Assembly: GCA_904420445.1 (NCBI GenBank)
Contig: CAJFVJ010000003.1
Span: forward strand, 392,441 to 456,440
Source of the DNA: Candidatus Adamsella avium
Lineage (GTDB): Bacteria > Cyanobacteriota > Vampirovibrionia > Gastranaerophilales > CAJFVJ01
Direction: 5' to 3'
Length of the DNA stretch: 64,000 bases
Part shown: piece after piece, positions 24,434 through 33,515 of the stretch
Layout: each line of letters begins with the position of its first letter
How positions within the stretch are numbered: position 1 is the stretch's first letter
Made by a program: the position numbers and the translations under genes
Notes under the pieces: generated by a model
The model's input: the letters and a program-made list of their open reading frames with translations, nothing else
What the model was told of the DNA's origin: nothing
Databases searched by the model: none

Positions 24434-25432
24434 ATGATTAAATTTGAAGGACAAGACAGACGTCAGGCAAAACTCAATAAAATTTTGCCCGAATACGGCT
24501 TCAAATCTTTGGAAGAAGCAAGAGATTTCTGCCTCTCTAAAGGTGTTGATGTTGATAAAATCGTAAAAGGCATTCAACCGATTGCATTTGAAAATGCAGT
24601 TTGGGCTTATACCCTCGGTGCCGCAATTGCTTTGAAAAAAGGTGCCAAATCAGCTGCCGATGCTGCAAGTTTGATTGGAGAAGGTCTTCAGGCTTTCTGT
24701 GTTCCGGGTTCAGTCGGCGACCAGAGAAAAGTCGGTCTTGGTCATGGCAACCTCGGAGCTATGTTGTTGAGGGAAGAAACTGAATGTTTCTGCTTCCTTG
24801 CTGGTCATGAATCTTTCGCAGCTGCTGAAGGTGCTATCGGTATTGCAAGAAACGCAAACAAAGTAAGACAAAAACCATTAAGAGTAATCCTCAACGGTCT
24901 TGGTAAAGATGCCGCTTATATCATCTCAAGAATTAACGGATTTACTCATGTTGAAACACAATATGATTACAAAACAGGTGAACTGAAGGTTGTTAAAGAA
25001 ACACCGTTCTCTGACGGAGAAAGAGCTAAAGTTAAATGCTACGGTGCTGATGATGTTTCTGAAGGTGTTGCTATCATGATTAAAGAAGGTGTTGATGTTT
25101 CTATTACAGGTAACTCAACTAACCCGACACGTTTCCAACACCCTGTCGCCGGTACTTACAAAAAATGGGCTGTAGAAAACGGCAAAAAATACTTCTCAGT
25201 TGCTTCAGGCGGCGGTACAGGAAGAACCCTGCACCCCGATAACGTAGCAGCAGGACCTGCATCTTACGGTATGACTGATACTATGGGAAGAATGCACTCT
25301 GATGCTCAATTTGCAGGTTCTTCATCCGTTCCTGCTCACGTTGAGATGATGGGTATTATCGGTATGGGCAACAACCCGATGGTTGGTGCAACCGTTGCTG
25401 TTGCAGTTGCTGTTTCAAAAGCTTTAGCATAA
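24434..25432 (+). CDS. GGGtGRT protein
   Basis: The 332-aa protein carries the family signature SGGGTGRTLHPDNVAAG (GGGTGRT at residues 259-265), then PASYGMTDTMGRMHSDAQFAG and EMMGIIGMGNNPMVGATVAVA. The family (GGGtGRT, PF14057 as I recall) is conserved in anaerobes and has no known activity. It is soluble, with no signal peptide. AAGAGGAAAAATAT precedes the ATG. It follows the IscU-like gene and is closed by a good terminator, so the pair is its own operon. Clean codon choice suggests good expression. Confidence 0.93.
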   Translation: MIKFEGQDRRQAKLNKILPEYGFKSLEEARDFCLSKGVDVDKIVKGIQPIAFENAVWAYTLGAAIALKKGAKSAADAASLIGEGLQAFCVPGSVGDQRKVGLGHGNLGAMLLREETECFCFLAGHESFAAAEGAIGIARNANKVRQKPLRVILNGLGKDAAYIISRINGFTHVETQYDYKTGELKVVKETPFSDGERAKVKCYGADDVSEGVAIMIKEGVDVSITGNSTNPTRFQHPVAGTYKKWAVENGKKYFSVASGGGTGRTLHPDNVAAGPASYGMTDTMGRMHSDAQFAGSSSVPAHVEMMGIIGMGNNPMVGATVAVAVAVSKALA

Positions 25433-25449
25433 GTTTTTTGAAAATACAC

Positions 25450-25479
25450 AAAAAGCAGGTCATCAAGACCTGCTTTTTT
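25450..25479 (+). terminator. Intrinsic terminator
   Basis: AAGCAGGT and ACCTGCTT form the stem around a 7-base loop, with A-run before and T6 after, ending the IscU-like/GGGtGRT unit. Confidence 0.88.
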
Positions 25480-25542
25480 GTTGAATAAAATATTGCCGTT
25501 TGATAGACTGTAATTGAGATAAGGCAGAGAGGAAATTATTTT

Positions 25543-26028
25543 ATGTCTATAGAAAAAGTAAGAGAATACCTGAAGAAATATGGAAAAGAAAACGATATTC
25601 TTGAATTTTCGGAATCAAGCGCTACTGTTGAACTCGCAGCAAAAGCAGCTGGTGTAATACCTGCCCGCATCGTAAAGACTCTTTCCTTCAAAAGCGACGA
25701 TGGCTGCATTCTCATATGTGCTGCCGGTGATACAAAGATTGATAACAAAAAATTCAAAGATTTTTTCTCGATTAAGGCAAAGATGCTTACGCCTGAAGAA
25801 GTAGTTGAGTTTACGGGTCATGCTATAGGCGGAGTTTGTCCTTTTGGCATAGAAAACCCGCAGGTAAATGTTTTTTGCGATGACTCGATTAAGCGTTTTG
25901 AAACGGTATTTCCTGCTGCAGGCAGTTCAAACTCTGCAATAGAACTTTCTCCAGATGAGCTGTATCGAATATCAAACAGTAAATCCTGGATTGATGTGTG
26001 CAAAATCAAAGAAGAAAGTGCTGTATAA
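25543..26028 (+). CDS. YbaK/EbsC-type aminoacyl-tRNA deacylase
   Basis: The 161-aa protein belongs to the YbaK/ProX editing family: an N-terminal ELAAKAAGVIPARIVKTLSFKS segment with the conserved lysine, DTKIDNKKFKDFF, and GHAIGGVCPFGIEN followed by FPAAGSSNSAIELSP. YbaK-like enzymes hydrolyse mischarged Cys-tRNA(Pro) or similar aminoacyl-tRNAs in the cytoplasm. AGGAAA precedes the ATG. It stands alone between the GGGtGRT gene and the SprA-related gene. Confidence 0.95.
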   Translation: MSIEKVREYLKKYGKENDILEFSESSATVELAAKAAGVIPARIVKTLSFKSDDGCILICAAGDTKIDNKKFKDFFSIKAKMLTPEEVVEFTGHAIGGVCPFGIENPQVNVFCDDSIKRFETVFPAAGSSNSAIELSPDELYRISNSKSWIDVCKIKEESAV

Positions 26029-26136
26029 GAAATGTTAAAATAAGTTTTAATATTTCTTTGTAAAAATAATGAAATTTTTGAATATTTATGTTACTATCGT
26101 AGTATCAAAAAATATTTTTTGAAGAGGTTAAGGTAA

Positions 26137-26580
26137 GTGGCACTTAGTTTATTGAATATCTATTCGAACAATCTGAACAAAACCCTTGAGCGTCAGAACA
26201 ATCAGAACAACAAAAAAGCGCAGCAGTCGAGAGAAACCCAAAAAGAAGCTCTCATCTCAAAGAATTATAACGACATCTACAGACATGAAGCTGCCCATAA
26301 AGCAGCAGCAGGCTCTTTCGGAGGAGCAATTGTCATCGAAAAAAATTCTGAAGGTATCCCTGTAGGCGGGCATGTCGACATCAAAATGCCTGCTTTGAAT
26401 CCGAAAGACCCTGATAAAACAATCAGCGATGCAAGAACTGTTATCGGTGCTGCTATGGCGCCTGCTGACCCGTCATCTCAGGATTATAAAGTTGCCGCTC
26501 AGGCAAGATCAATCATGAGCCAGGCAGAATATATGAAACAACATCCTAAGGTCGGACAAAAATTGAATGTTCAGGCATAA
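26137..26580 (+). CDS. SprA-related protein with HEAAH motif
   Basis: The 147-aa protein starts at GTG (26137) behind GAGG and AAGG. A polar, Asn/Gln-rich N-terminal stretch of 48 residues leads to RHEAAHKAAAGSFGG (H50, E51, H54), then GIPVGGHVDIKMPALNPKDPDKTI and AAMAPADPSSQDYKVAAQA. These segments follow the SprA-related family in order; HEAAH fits the zincin HExxH motif. Members are usually larger, so this is a minimal form. No signal peptide is seen. Whether it is an active protease is unknown. Confidence 0.8.
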   Translation: MALSLLNIYSNNLNKTLERQNNQNNKKAQQSRETQKEALISKNYNDIYRHEAAHKAAAGSFGGAIVIEKNSEGIPVGGHVDIKMPALNPKDPDKTISDARTVIGAAMAPADPSSQDYKVAAQARSIMSQAEYMKQHPKVGQKLNVQA

Positions 26581-26694
26581 AAAATTTTTTTCAAAAATAT
26601 AGACACCTGTCTGATGTTATTGTTTGAAACTTTCTATATCATGAATCTTTAAATAAAAAAGATATCATTTGATATCGAAAGGCTGGTGGCAATA

Positions 26695-28365
26695 ATGTTC
26701 ACAAGGCGTTTTCTGCGATTTTCTTTCTATTTTTCGGTATTTGGTTTAATTCTTTTTATCGTTTTCAGTCCTGATTTCCCGATGGATATGTTTGAAGGGC
26801 TTTTGATTTTTGCCGTTATTTTCTTTGTCGGCAGTTTTGTTGAAAGCAAACGTCAGCTCAAAAATCAACATAAATTTATTATTGAGATATTTGACTATAT
26901 CCCTGATGCCATGTTCTTGCTTGATAAGAAACATCGTTTTATGGCAAGCAACGATATTTTTCTTGATATGTTCAAAATCAGGAATAAAAAGAAAATCAAG
27001 GGCAGGACTTATTATGATTTTCTTGAGCGTGATGTTGCTGATGAGCTGATTGAAATAAACAACAAAATATTTCAAAAAAAATACGGCGTCAGCTACATAA
27101 AACGCATAAACTTTGATGAATGCGAAAAAATTTTTGATGTGAGAAAAATTCCTTTTGTTGTGAATGATGAACCGGAGGGAATAATTACTCTTGCAAGGGA
27201 TATAACCCAGGAAAAACTGCTCGAGCAGCAGTTGAATGAAAGACAATTTCAAATGCACTCTTTGTTGAATAACATTGATTCGATAGTTTATCTAAAAGAC
27301 AGAGAAGGGCGGGTTGTTATCGGAAACAGGAAGTTTGAAGAATTTATGCATCTGAAATTGGAGGATATAATCGGAAAGTCACTGTGTATTGCTGATAATG
27401 ATATTACCTCCATGGATAAAGAAGTAATAGAAGAACGAAAAACGGTAAGCCAGGAAAAGGAAGTTCTTACCCTTGACGGCAAGAAATGGATGGAATTCAG
27501 AAAATCTCCAGTTGTTGATGAATATGGAAATGTCCTTGGAATAACTGTTCTTGTACATGATATCTCTGAGAGAAAGACCATAGAAAAATATCTCTTGCAA
27601 ACACAGGAAGAAGCAATACAGGCAAATAAGCTGAAAAGCGAACTGATAGCAAACATCAGTCATGAAATAAGAACTCCGATAGGAGGGATAATCGGCTTTC
27701 TTGAACTTTTGAATTTATCAATAAAAGATGAAAAGCCCAAAAGATTGCTTTCAAATGCAATGAAATCTTCAAAACACCTTCTCAAGCTGATTGATTCTCT
27801 GCTTGATTTCTCGAAAATTGAAACAGGAGGAATTGAGTTGAGCTGTTCAAGTTTTTGTCTGAGAGAACTTGTTATTGAAGTTCTTGAAGAAATAAAGACA
27901 AGAAAAAACAGCAAAGAGCTTGATATTGAGCTTGATTTTGATGAAAACATATCTCCTGTGTTATATGGAGATGCTCTTAAATTGTCACGGGTGTTTAATA
28001 ACATTCTTGATAATGCAATAAAATTCACTGAATACGGGAGGATAAACTTCTTCTGCAAAATGATTGAGGATACCGATTATTATTCAAAAATCTACTTTGA
28101 GATAACAGATACGGGCATTGGAGTTGATGAGAAAATTAAGGATACTATATTTGACTCCTTTGTTCAGGCTGATTCTTCAATTACAAAAAAATATGAGGGA
28201 GTAGGTCTTGGATTGACTATCTGCAAACATCTCCTGAAAATTATGGGAAGTGAAATCCATATTGAAAGCACCAAAGGAGTCGGAACAAAAGTATTTTTTG
28301 ATGTTATTCTGAGGAAAACTGCTATTATCAGAGAGATTCATCAAACATGCTTAAATATAAAATAA
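26695..28365 (+). CDS. Membrane-anchored sensor histidine kinase with two PAS domains
   Basis: The 556-aa protein has two membrane helices in the first 45 residues, two PAS domains (about 70-180 and 190-300), a HisKA domain with SHEIRTP (H323), and a HATPase with NILDNAIKF, DTGIGV and GVGLGLTICK. It should autophosphorylate and pass phosphate to a response regulator, but it has no receiver domain and no regulator gene lies nearby. The ATG at 26695 with GGTGG upstream was chosen over the GTG at 26686. Its end overlaps the convergent PilZ gene by 38 bases. Confidence 0.94.
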   Translation: MFTRRFLRFSFYFSVFGLILFIVFSPDFPMDMFEGLLIFAVIFFVGSFVESKRQLKNQHKFIIEIFDYIPDAMFLLDKKHRFMASNDIFLDMFKIRNKKKIKGRTYYDFLERDVADELIEINNKIFQKKYGVSYIKRINFDECEKIFDVRKIPFVVNDEPEGIITLARDITQEKLLEQQLNERQFQMHSLLNNIDSIVYLKDREGRVVIGNRKFEEFMHLKLEDIIGKSLCIADNDITSMDKEVIEERKTVSQEKEVLTLDGKKWMEFRKSPVVDEYGNVLGITVLVHDISERKTIEKYLLQTQEEAIQANKLKSELIANISHEIRTPIGGIIGFLELLNLSIKDEKPKRLLSNAMKSSKHLLKLIDSLLDFSKIETGGIELSCSSFCLRELVIEVLEEIKTRKNSKELDIELDFDENISPVLYGDALKLSRVFNNILDNAIKFTEYGRINFFCKMIEDTDYYSKIYFEITDTGIGVDEKIKDTIFDSFVQADSSITKKYEGVGLGLTICKHLLKIMGSEIHIESTKGVGTKVFFDVILRKTAIIREIHQTCLNIK

Positions 28366-28837
28366 TTGTAGAGTTGACAGTATCGAGATTTACAAACTTT
28401 ATGCCCGCTCTGTCATCTGAAGGGACTCTCACGACCACCCCCTGAATTTCAAAAGGCATATCTCTGTATTCAAAATCAATGTTTATCTCTTCTCCGACGT
28501 TGGCTCTTGAAGATGTTTCAATCAGCATACCGTTTTTTGAGATGTCTATAACATCGACAACTTTGGTGTTTGTTTCGCTGCTTGAAGAGTCGACTATTTT
28601 AAACATAGTGTTCTTTAAAGGAACTCTGATGTCTTTTCTCAGAGTTTTGCTTCGTGCATTGTTTATATCTTCTGTGATACTGCGTCTGTTCAGGGTTTCA
28701 ACAGGATGATTGAAGCCTGCAAACCCGTCTTTGTTTATCAAAATATTGAGTCCGACAGGTTTGAGGGCATTTTGAGCCGTTGCCGTATTTATCGCAAAAA
28801 ATAATAGAACTATAATGAAAAAACACTTTTTAAGCAT
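28328..28837 (-). CDS. PilZ-domain protein with an N-terminal signal peptide
   Basis: The 169-aa protein begins with a typical signal peptide (two Lys, a hydrophobic core, then TATAQ with likely cleavage after A21). The PilZ domain follows, with both c-di-GMP-binding motifs intact: RKDIR (R67-R71) and DISKNG (D98, S100, G103), then VVVRVPSDDRAGIKFVNL. PilZ domains normally work in the cytoplasm, so export would be odd. The N-terminus could instead be a membrane anchor. An extended -10 TGCTAGAAT (28853-28845) precedes the ATG. Confidence 0.85.
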   Translation of the reverse strand: MLKKCFFIIVLLFFAINTATAQNALKPVGLNILINKDGFAGFNHPVETLNRRSITEDINNARSKTLRKDIRVPLKNTMFKIVDSSSSETNTKVVDVIDISKNGMLIETSSRANVGEEINIDFEYRDMPFEIQGVVVRVPSDDRAGIKFVNLDTVNSTIILYLSMFDESL

Positions 28838-28922
28838 GATTTTTATTCTAGCATTCTTTACTTTAATAATTCAATAATGATAATATAATTTTATTCGGAT
28901 AAGGTAGAGTTTGAGAGTGTTT

Positions 28923-30686
28923 ATGCAAAAAAAAATTTTTATGGCATTGATTTTTTTGTATATGATTGCCATCTCAGCAAACAATATTTCGCTATCAGAA
29001 GATATCCCTCTCAAAAATCCGAATGCGGTTCCCGAGTTGAAAAAATATGAACAGTCAGCTGAAGTAAAAGAAGTTATCGAATTATCAAAAGAAAATTTAT
29101 CTGAGGAAAAACAGCTTGATACAATGAAAAGCCTCACAAATGTCGAAGAGGCAAAAAACTATGTTCAGGAACCAGATGATGTTGAAAAATTTCTCATAAA
29201 ACAGGTCGAATTCCCGACAAAATCTGAAGTTTTTACGGAAACGCAGCTCCAGCAGCTTGTTGTTCCGATTATAGATGAAGAAGTTTCTCTCAAAGAAATT
29301 CAATCCGTTGTGAATGATATCTCAAAATTTTATATTATCAACGACTATATTACATCTTATGCCTATCTTCCCCCGCAGGATTTTTCATCAGGTATTGTAA
29401 AAATCGAACTCTCAGAAGGAAAAGTCGGTGATATATCAATATCAGGAAATAAATATACAAAAACAAAATACATAGAAGACAGACTCCACGCTGAAAGCGG
29501 GAAAATCTTCAAACTGAGAGCGCTTGAAGAAGACCTCATCAAATTTAACAACACAAACTCGGTTAAGCTTGATGCAAGAATATCTCAGGGGAAAGACCTG
29601 AACTCTACCGATATAAAAATCAGCGCAGATGACCCGTTTCCCTTTCATCTTACAGGAGTATTTGATAACGCAGGAAGAGACGGCTCTGGTCTGTTGAGAG
29701 GCGGAGCTGTTTTGAGCGCAGACAGCCTCTTTGGAGTCAGAGATAAGATGACAATAGGCTCTTTTCTCGGAAGACACTCTCAGGTTGCGTTCGGGGATTA
29801 TCACATACCGATAAACAAATACGGAACAAACGCAGGGTTCTTATTTTCTTATAATAACCTGAGCACACTTGGAGGTATGTATGACAGATATTCAGGGAAT
29901 GCTTTCTCTTACAGCGGATATATTACCCATCCGATAATCAGCAAATCTGATTTTACCCTTGATAGTTTTTCATCTGCAAACTTTAAATATTCAACAACTT
30001 TCTTTGATAAAAATGAAATTGACGATACAAACGTTTTTTCTCTGACCCAGGGAATCAGCCTTCGAAAAGACACTCCTAAGGGAATATGGTACTCAGGGCA
30101 TTACGCTTCTGTCGGGATGTATATGCTCAGCGGGCAGCATAACTTCTTCAAATACGAAGGAAATATCACAAGACTGCATGACTTCGGACACGGGATTATA
30201 GGACAATTCAGATTGGGCGGACAATACTCTCCAAACAGAAACTTACCATGGATTGAACAATACCAGCTCGGCGGGATGTCAACAGTGAGAGGATTTTCAG
30301 AAAGTCTTCTCTTAGGGAAAAGCGGTTATATGGCAAGTGCAGAACTGCTTTTGCCTCTGCCTTTTTTACCTGAAAAAGCAGGGAATAAGAAATTGGGTTA
30401 TGTAAATCTTCGAAAAATCATAAAAGGCGCCGTTTTTGCAGACCATGGAGGAGTATTCCCATCAGGTCTGTATGATGAAGGTTTGAGCAAACATCATTTT
30501 CTCACAAGTGTCGGACTCGGGCTGAGAATAGCCCTGAAAGAGAATCTCAGCGCAAGGCTATACTGGGGCTTCGGACTCGGGAATAACAGATATGAATCTT
30601 CACAGCCTACGGGAAGATTTCATTTCGAGCTGAGTTCCTCGCCTGATTTCAGCAAATTGTTAAAACGCCATAATGACAAGCTTTAG
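28923..30686 (+). CDS. Two-partner-secretion outer-membrane transporter (ShlB/FhaC/HecB type)
   Basis: The 587-aa protein has a signal peptide (KKIFMALIFLYMIAISANNIS), a helical linker rich in Lys and Glu, two POTRA domains (about 95-250, including VKIELSEGKVGDISISGNKYTKT), and an Omp85-type beta-barrel with RLGGQYSP, QYQLGGMSTVRGFSES and the usual C-terminal strands. Such TpsB proteins export a large TpsA exoprotein; no TpsA gene is adjacent. The ATG at 28923 was chosen; a TTG at 28911 with AAGG 6 bases upstream is an alternative. Confidence 0.92.
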   Translation: MQKKIFMALIFLYMIAISANNISLSEDIPLKNPNAVPELKKYEQSAEVKEVIELSKENLSEEKQLDTMKSLTNVEEAKNYVQEPDDVEKFLIKQVEFPTKSEVFTETQLQQLVVPIIDEEVSLKEIQSVVNDISKFYIINDYITSYAYLPPQDFSSGIVKIELSEGKVGDISISGNKYTKTKYIEDRLHAESGKIFKLRALEEDLIKFNNTNSVKLDARISQGKDLNSTDIKISADDPFPFHLTGVFDNAGRDGSGLLRGGAVLSADSLFGVRDKMTIGSFLGRHSQVAFGDYHIPINKYGTNAGFLFSYNNLSTLGGMYDRYSGNAFSYSGYITHPIISKSDFTLDSFSSANFKYSTTFFDKNEIDDTNVFSLTQGISLRKDTPKGIWYSGHYASVGMYMLSGQHNFFKYEGNITRLHDFGHGIIGQFRLGGQYSPNRNLPWIEQYQLGGMSTVRGFSESLLLGKSGYMASAELLLPLPFLPEKAGNKKLGYVNLRKIIKGAVFADHGGVFPSGLYDEGLSKHHFLTSVGLGLRIALKENLSARLYWGFGLGNNRYESSQPTGRFHFELSSSPDFSKLLKRHNDKL

Positions 30687-30801
30687 CCGTTTTGTTAATT
30701 TATGTAACGATATATACTTTTTATGAATTTTGTATATATTATTTGTTTTTATATAAATGTAAGTTATGAATCTACAAAGCGGTAAAAAGGAGATATAAAA
30801 T

Positions 30802-32064
30802 ATGGGTTTAGCAGCATCTCAGGCTCATTTGGACTTGCTCACACTGAGAAAAAGCGATTTAGAATATCTTGTTATGCAGATAAGTGACAGAAGACTGCAA
30901 CTTACCCGTGATATGGAAAGTCTTGCCGCAGAAAAAGCAAGAAAACTTTCTAACAGAATTTTGTATGTAAAAACTACCGATTCTAACGGTGAAGAACTTA
31001 CACTTTCTTTGAACGAAGAAAACCTCAAGAAAGTAAACCTGATGGTTTTGAATATGGCAGACAATCAGGTAATTGATTTATCTAAAGAAAAGAATGATCA
31101 GGGCGAACCTGTTACATCATGGAATATAGAAAACAATTTAAGAAACGGCAAATGGCGTTTGGCAAGACTTGATGAGGATTACTCAGCTTCTGATGCCGGA
31201 TATGGTTACAATTCTGATAATGGATATAATTCAGATATAGCAAACAATACAAAAGGAACAATCACAACTCAAACCATAAATGATCAGGTTGCTGTTAACT
31301 CAGTATCTGTTGATGCATGGGGTTCTGGCAAAAATGACTGTCTTGATAGAATTATTATGAATAACTATCCTGATATAGAACCTTATTCATCAGAGTTTAT
31401 GAAAAAAAGACAGGAGTTGATGAATGCAAACCCGAATATTTATTATAACCCTAATAGAAATGCAGCAAGAGCATACGGAGTAACAACAGTTCCTCTTACA
31501 GACTCAAACAGACATAATGCAATATTATATACAGGTGAAACCTTCAATCTGGTAGGAGCAACAAAAGGCGGAGTCAGAACAATAGAAATAGACAACGGAC
31601 CTGTTTATCATGATGACGGTTCTTATACAACAGGCGACGGAGTCCGCCACTATCAGGATAAATCTTATACAACGACTGATGGTATAAGACATTATGCAGA
31701 CGGTTCTTATGAATCAAACGGTGTTCGTTATTATTCTGACGGGTCATATGCGCTTGATGGAGTAAAAATAGCCGCAGACGGTTCATATACAAAAGACGGC
31801 AAAAAATATTATGTCAAAGAAGCAATCAAAAACTATGACTGGAGAACCGGTCCTGATATAAGCGATGAATATTATACCGATGATGATGAAGCAGCTATTG
31901 CAAAATATGATGCAGAAACTGCAAAGATAAAATCAAAAGATCAGGAATTTGATATGCAGCAAAAAACTGCAGAAACACAGCAGAAGGCAGTCACAAACGA
32001 AATAGACGGAGCACAAAAACTTATAGAAAAAACTATAGAGATGAGTTTCAAATTATTTGCTTGA
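30802..32064 (+). CDS. Repeat protein with coiled-coil ends, unknown function
   Basis: The 420-aa protein starts MGLAASQAHLDLLTLRKSDLEY and continues as a long helix to about residue 50; the last 45 residues are again a helical coil ending EKTIEMSFKLFA. Between them, residues 270-345 hold about six short repeats of the form DGSY-x-DGVRYY. Helical ends around a variable middle recall self-assembling surface filament proteins such as flagellins, but no homology is claimed. There is no signal peptide. AAAAGGAGA precedes the ATG and a TATATACTTTTTA segment lies upstream at 30711-30723. Confidence 0.8.
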   Translation: MGLAASQAHLDLLTLRKSDLEYLVMQISDRRLQLTRDMESLAAEKARKLSNRILYVKTTDSNGEELTLSLNEENLKKVNLMVLNMADNQVIDLSKEKNDQGEPVTSWNIENNLRNGKWRLARLDEDYSASDAGYGYNSDNGYNSDIANNTKGTITTQTINDQVAVNSVSVDAWGSGKNDCLDRIIMNNYPDIEPYSSEFMKKRQELMNANPNIYYNPNRNAARAYGVTTVPLTDSNRHNAILYTGETFNLVGATKGGVRTIEIDNGPVYHDDGSYTTGDGVRHYQDKSYTTTDGIRHYADGSYESNGVRYYSDGSYALDGVKIAADGSYTKDGKKYYVKEAIKNYDWRTGPDISDEYYTDDDEAAIAKYDAETAKIKSKDQEFDMQQKTAETQQKAVTNEIDGAQKLIEKTIEMSFKLFA

Positions 32065-32178
32065 TTTACTTAGTTATATATTTCCTTTATTCATTTTTAT
32101 ACTTTTCAGCTTTACAAAGTTGAAAAGTTTCTTTTTTTATATTATTATTCACTTATTGCATACATATTCGGAAACCTT

Positions 32179-33513
32179 ATGTCCATAGATATTTCGCTTA
32201 TATTAAATCTGTTCATAATCACTTTCCTGTTACTTTTAAATGCTTTTTTTGTCGCCGCAGAGTTTGCACTTGTAGGCGTTCGCAAAACACGTATCCTACA
32301 GCTTTCAAATGAAGGAAATTTTGACGCAAAACTTGCTCTTGATGCCATAAAAAATATCGACAGATATATCGCCGCCGTACAGCTCGGGATTACTATATCG
32401 AGTTTGGGCATAGGCTGGGTCGGTGAGTCGACAATTGCACGATTGATTCATCCGTTGTTCAGTTTTCTGCCTGATTCTTTCGAATCTCTTACAACTCATA
32501 CGGTTGCAATTACCGTTGCATTTGCACTGATTACCGTTTTGCATGTTGTTATCGGCGAGCTGATGCCAAAGTCTATAGCTCTGCAGTTTCCAGAAGGAAC
32601 AACTCTTTTTGTTGCAAAGCCGATGTATGTGGTGACAAGGCTGTTTGCTCCTATGATTTTTCTTTTGAACGGTTTGGGAAATATTCTGCTCCGTATGTGC
32701 GGAATAGAACCTGCTTCAGGGCATCATCTGGTGCATTCGACAGAAGAGTTGAATATGCTGATTGATGCGAGTTATAAAGGCGGTGTGCTGAATGAAAAAG
32801 AAACAGAGATGCTTCAGAACGTGTTCAAGTTTTCCGATTTGACAGCAGAGCAGATAATGATTCCCCGTCCCGATATGGTCTGTATTCCTCTTGATATTTC
32901 TCAGGAGAATTTGAGCAAAATTCTTATCGAAAATCAGTACACAAGATATCCCGTTTATGGCAGCGACCTTGACCATATAGTCGGATTTTTGCACATAAAA
33001 GATATTTATCCCATCATTGCTGAACATAAAAAAATAGAACTCTCTTCTATTTTGAGAGAAGCGTTTTTCATTCCTGAAACAATGACCATAGATAATCTCG
33101 CTGTTGAATTCCAGAAACGCCGCTTCCAGATGGCGATTGTTGTTGATGAGTTCGGCGGTACAAGCGGGCTTGTTACTCTTGAAGATGTTCTTGAAGAAAT
33201 ATTCGGAGAGGTGCAGGATGAGTTTGATGAAGAAGAAAAAGATGTCAAACAAACAGGCGAGAATGTCTATGAAATTTGCGGAAAGATGAGAACCGATGAA
33301 TTCAACGAGTATTTCAACGTATCCCTTGATGATGATGAAGATGTTAAAACAATAGGCGGATATTTCGTGAAAAAACTCGGACGTATTGCAAAAGAAAACG
33401 ACGAAATATCAGATGAGTTTTTCACTTATCGTGTTGTAAAAACAGACTCGGCAAGAGTTCTCAAGTTGCGAATAGAACGACTCATCAAGGCTGAAAATCC
33501 CGTAGCAGAATAA
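32179..33513 (+). CDS. CNNM/CorC-type (HlyC/CorC) membrane protein
   Basis: The 444-aa inner-membrane protein has a DUF21/CNNM domain with three or four membrane helices (about 1-190), two CBS domains (about 215-340, IMIPRPDMVCIPL and GFLHIKDIYP, then VVDEFGGTSGLVTLEDVLEEI) and a C-terminal CorC_HlyC domain. Related proteins take part in magnesium and cobalt efflux. The hemolysin label often used for this group is historical and not supported here. GGAAA lies close before the ATG. Confidence 0.95.
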   Translation: MSIDISLILNLFIITFLLLLNAFFVAAEFALVGVRKTRILQLSNEGNFDAKLALDAIKNIDRYIAAVQLGITISSLGIGWVGESTIARLIHPLFSFLPDSFESLTTHTVAITVAFALITVLHVVIGELMPKSIALQFPEGTTLFVAKPMYVVTRLFAPMIFLLNGLGNILLRMCGIEPASGHHLVHSTEELNMLIDASYKGGVLNEKETEMLQNVFKFSDLTAEQIMIPRPDMVCIPLDISQENLSKILIENQYTRYPVYGSDLDHIVGFLHIKDIYPIIAEHKKIELSSILREAFFIPETMTIDNLAVEFQKRRFQMAIVVDEFGGTSGLVTLEDVLEEIFGEVQDEFDEEEKDVKQTGENVYEICGKMRTDEFNEYFNVSLDDDEDVKTIGGYFVKKLGRIAKENDEISDEFFTYRVVKTDSARVLKLRIERLIKAENPVAE

Positions 33514-33515
33514 AA

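Noticed and set aside
30802-32064. TpsA exoprotein for the upstream TpsB
   Set aside because: It has no signal peptide and no TPS or filamentous-haemagglutinin repeats.
32179-33513. Hemolysin gene
   Set aside because: The HlyC name for this family is historical; the CNNM, CBS and CorC domains point to metal transport control.
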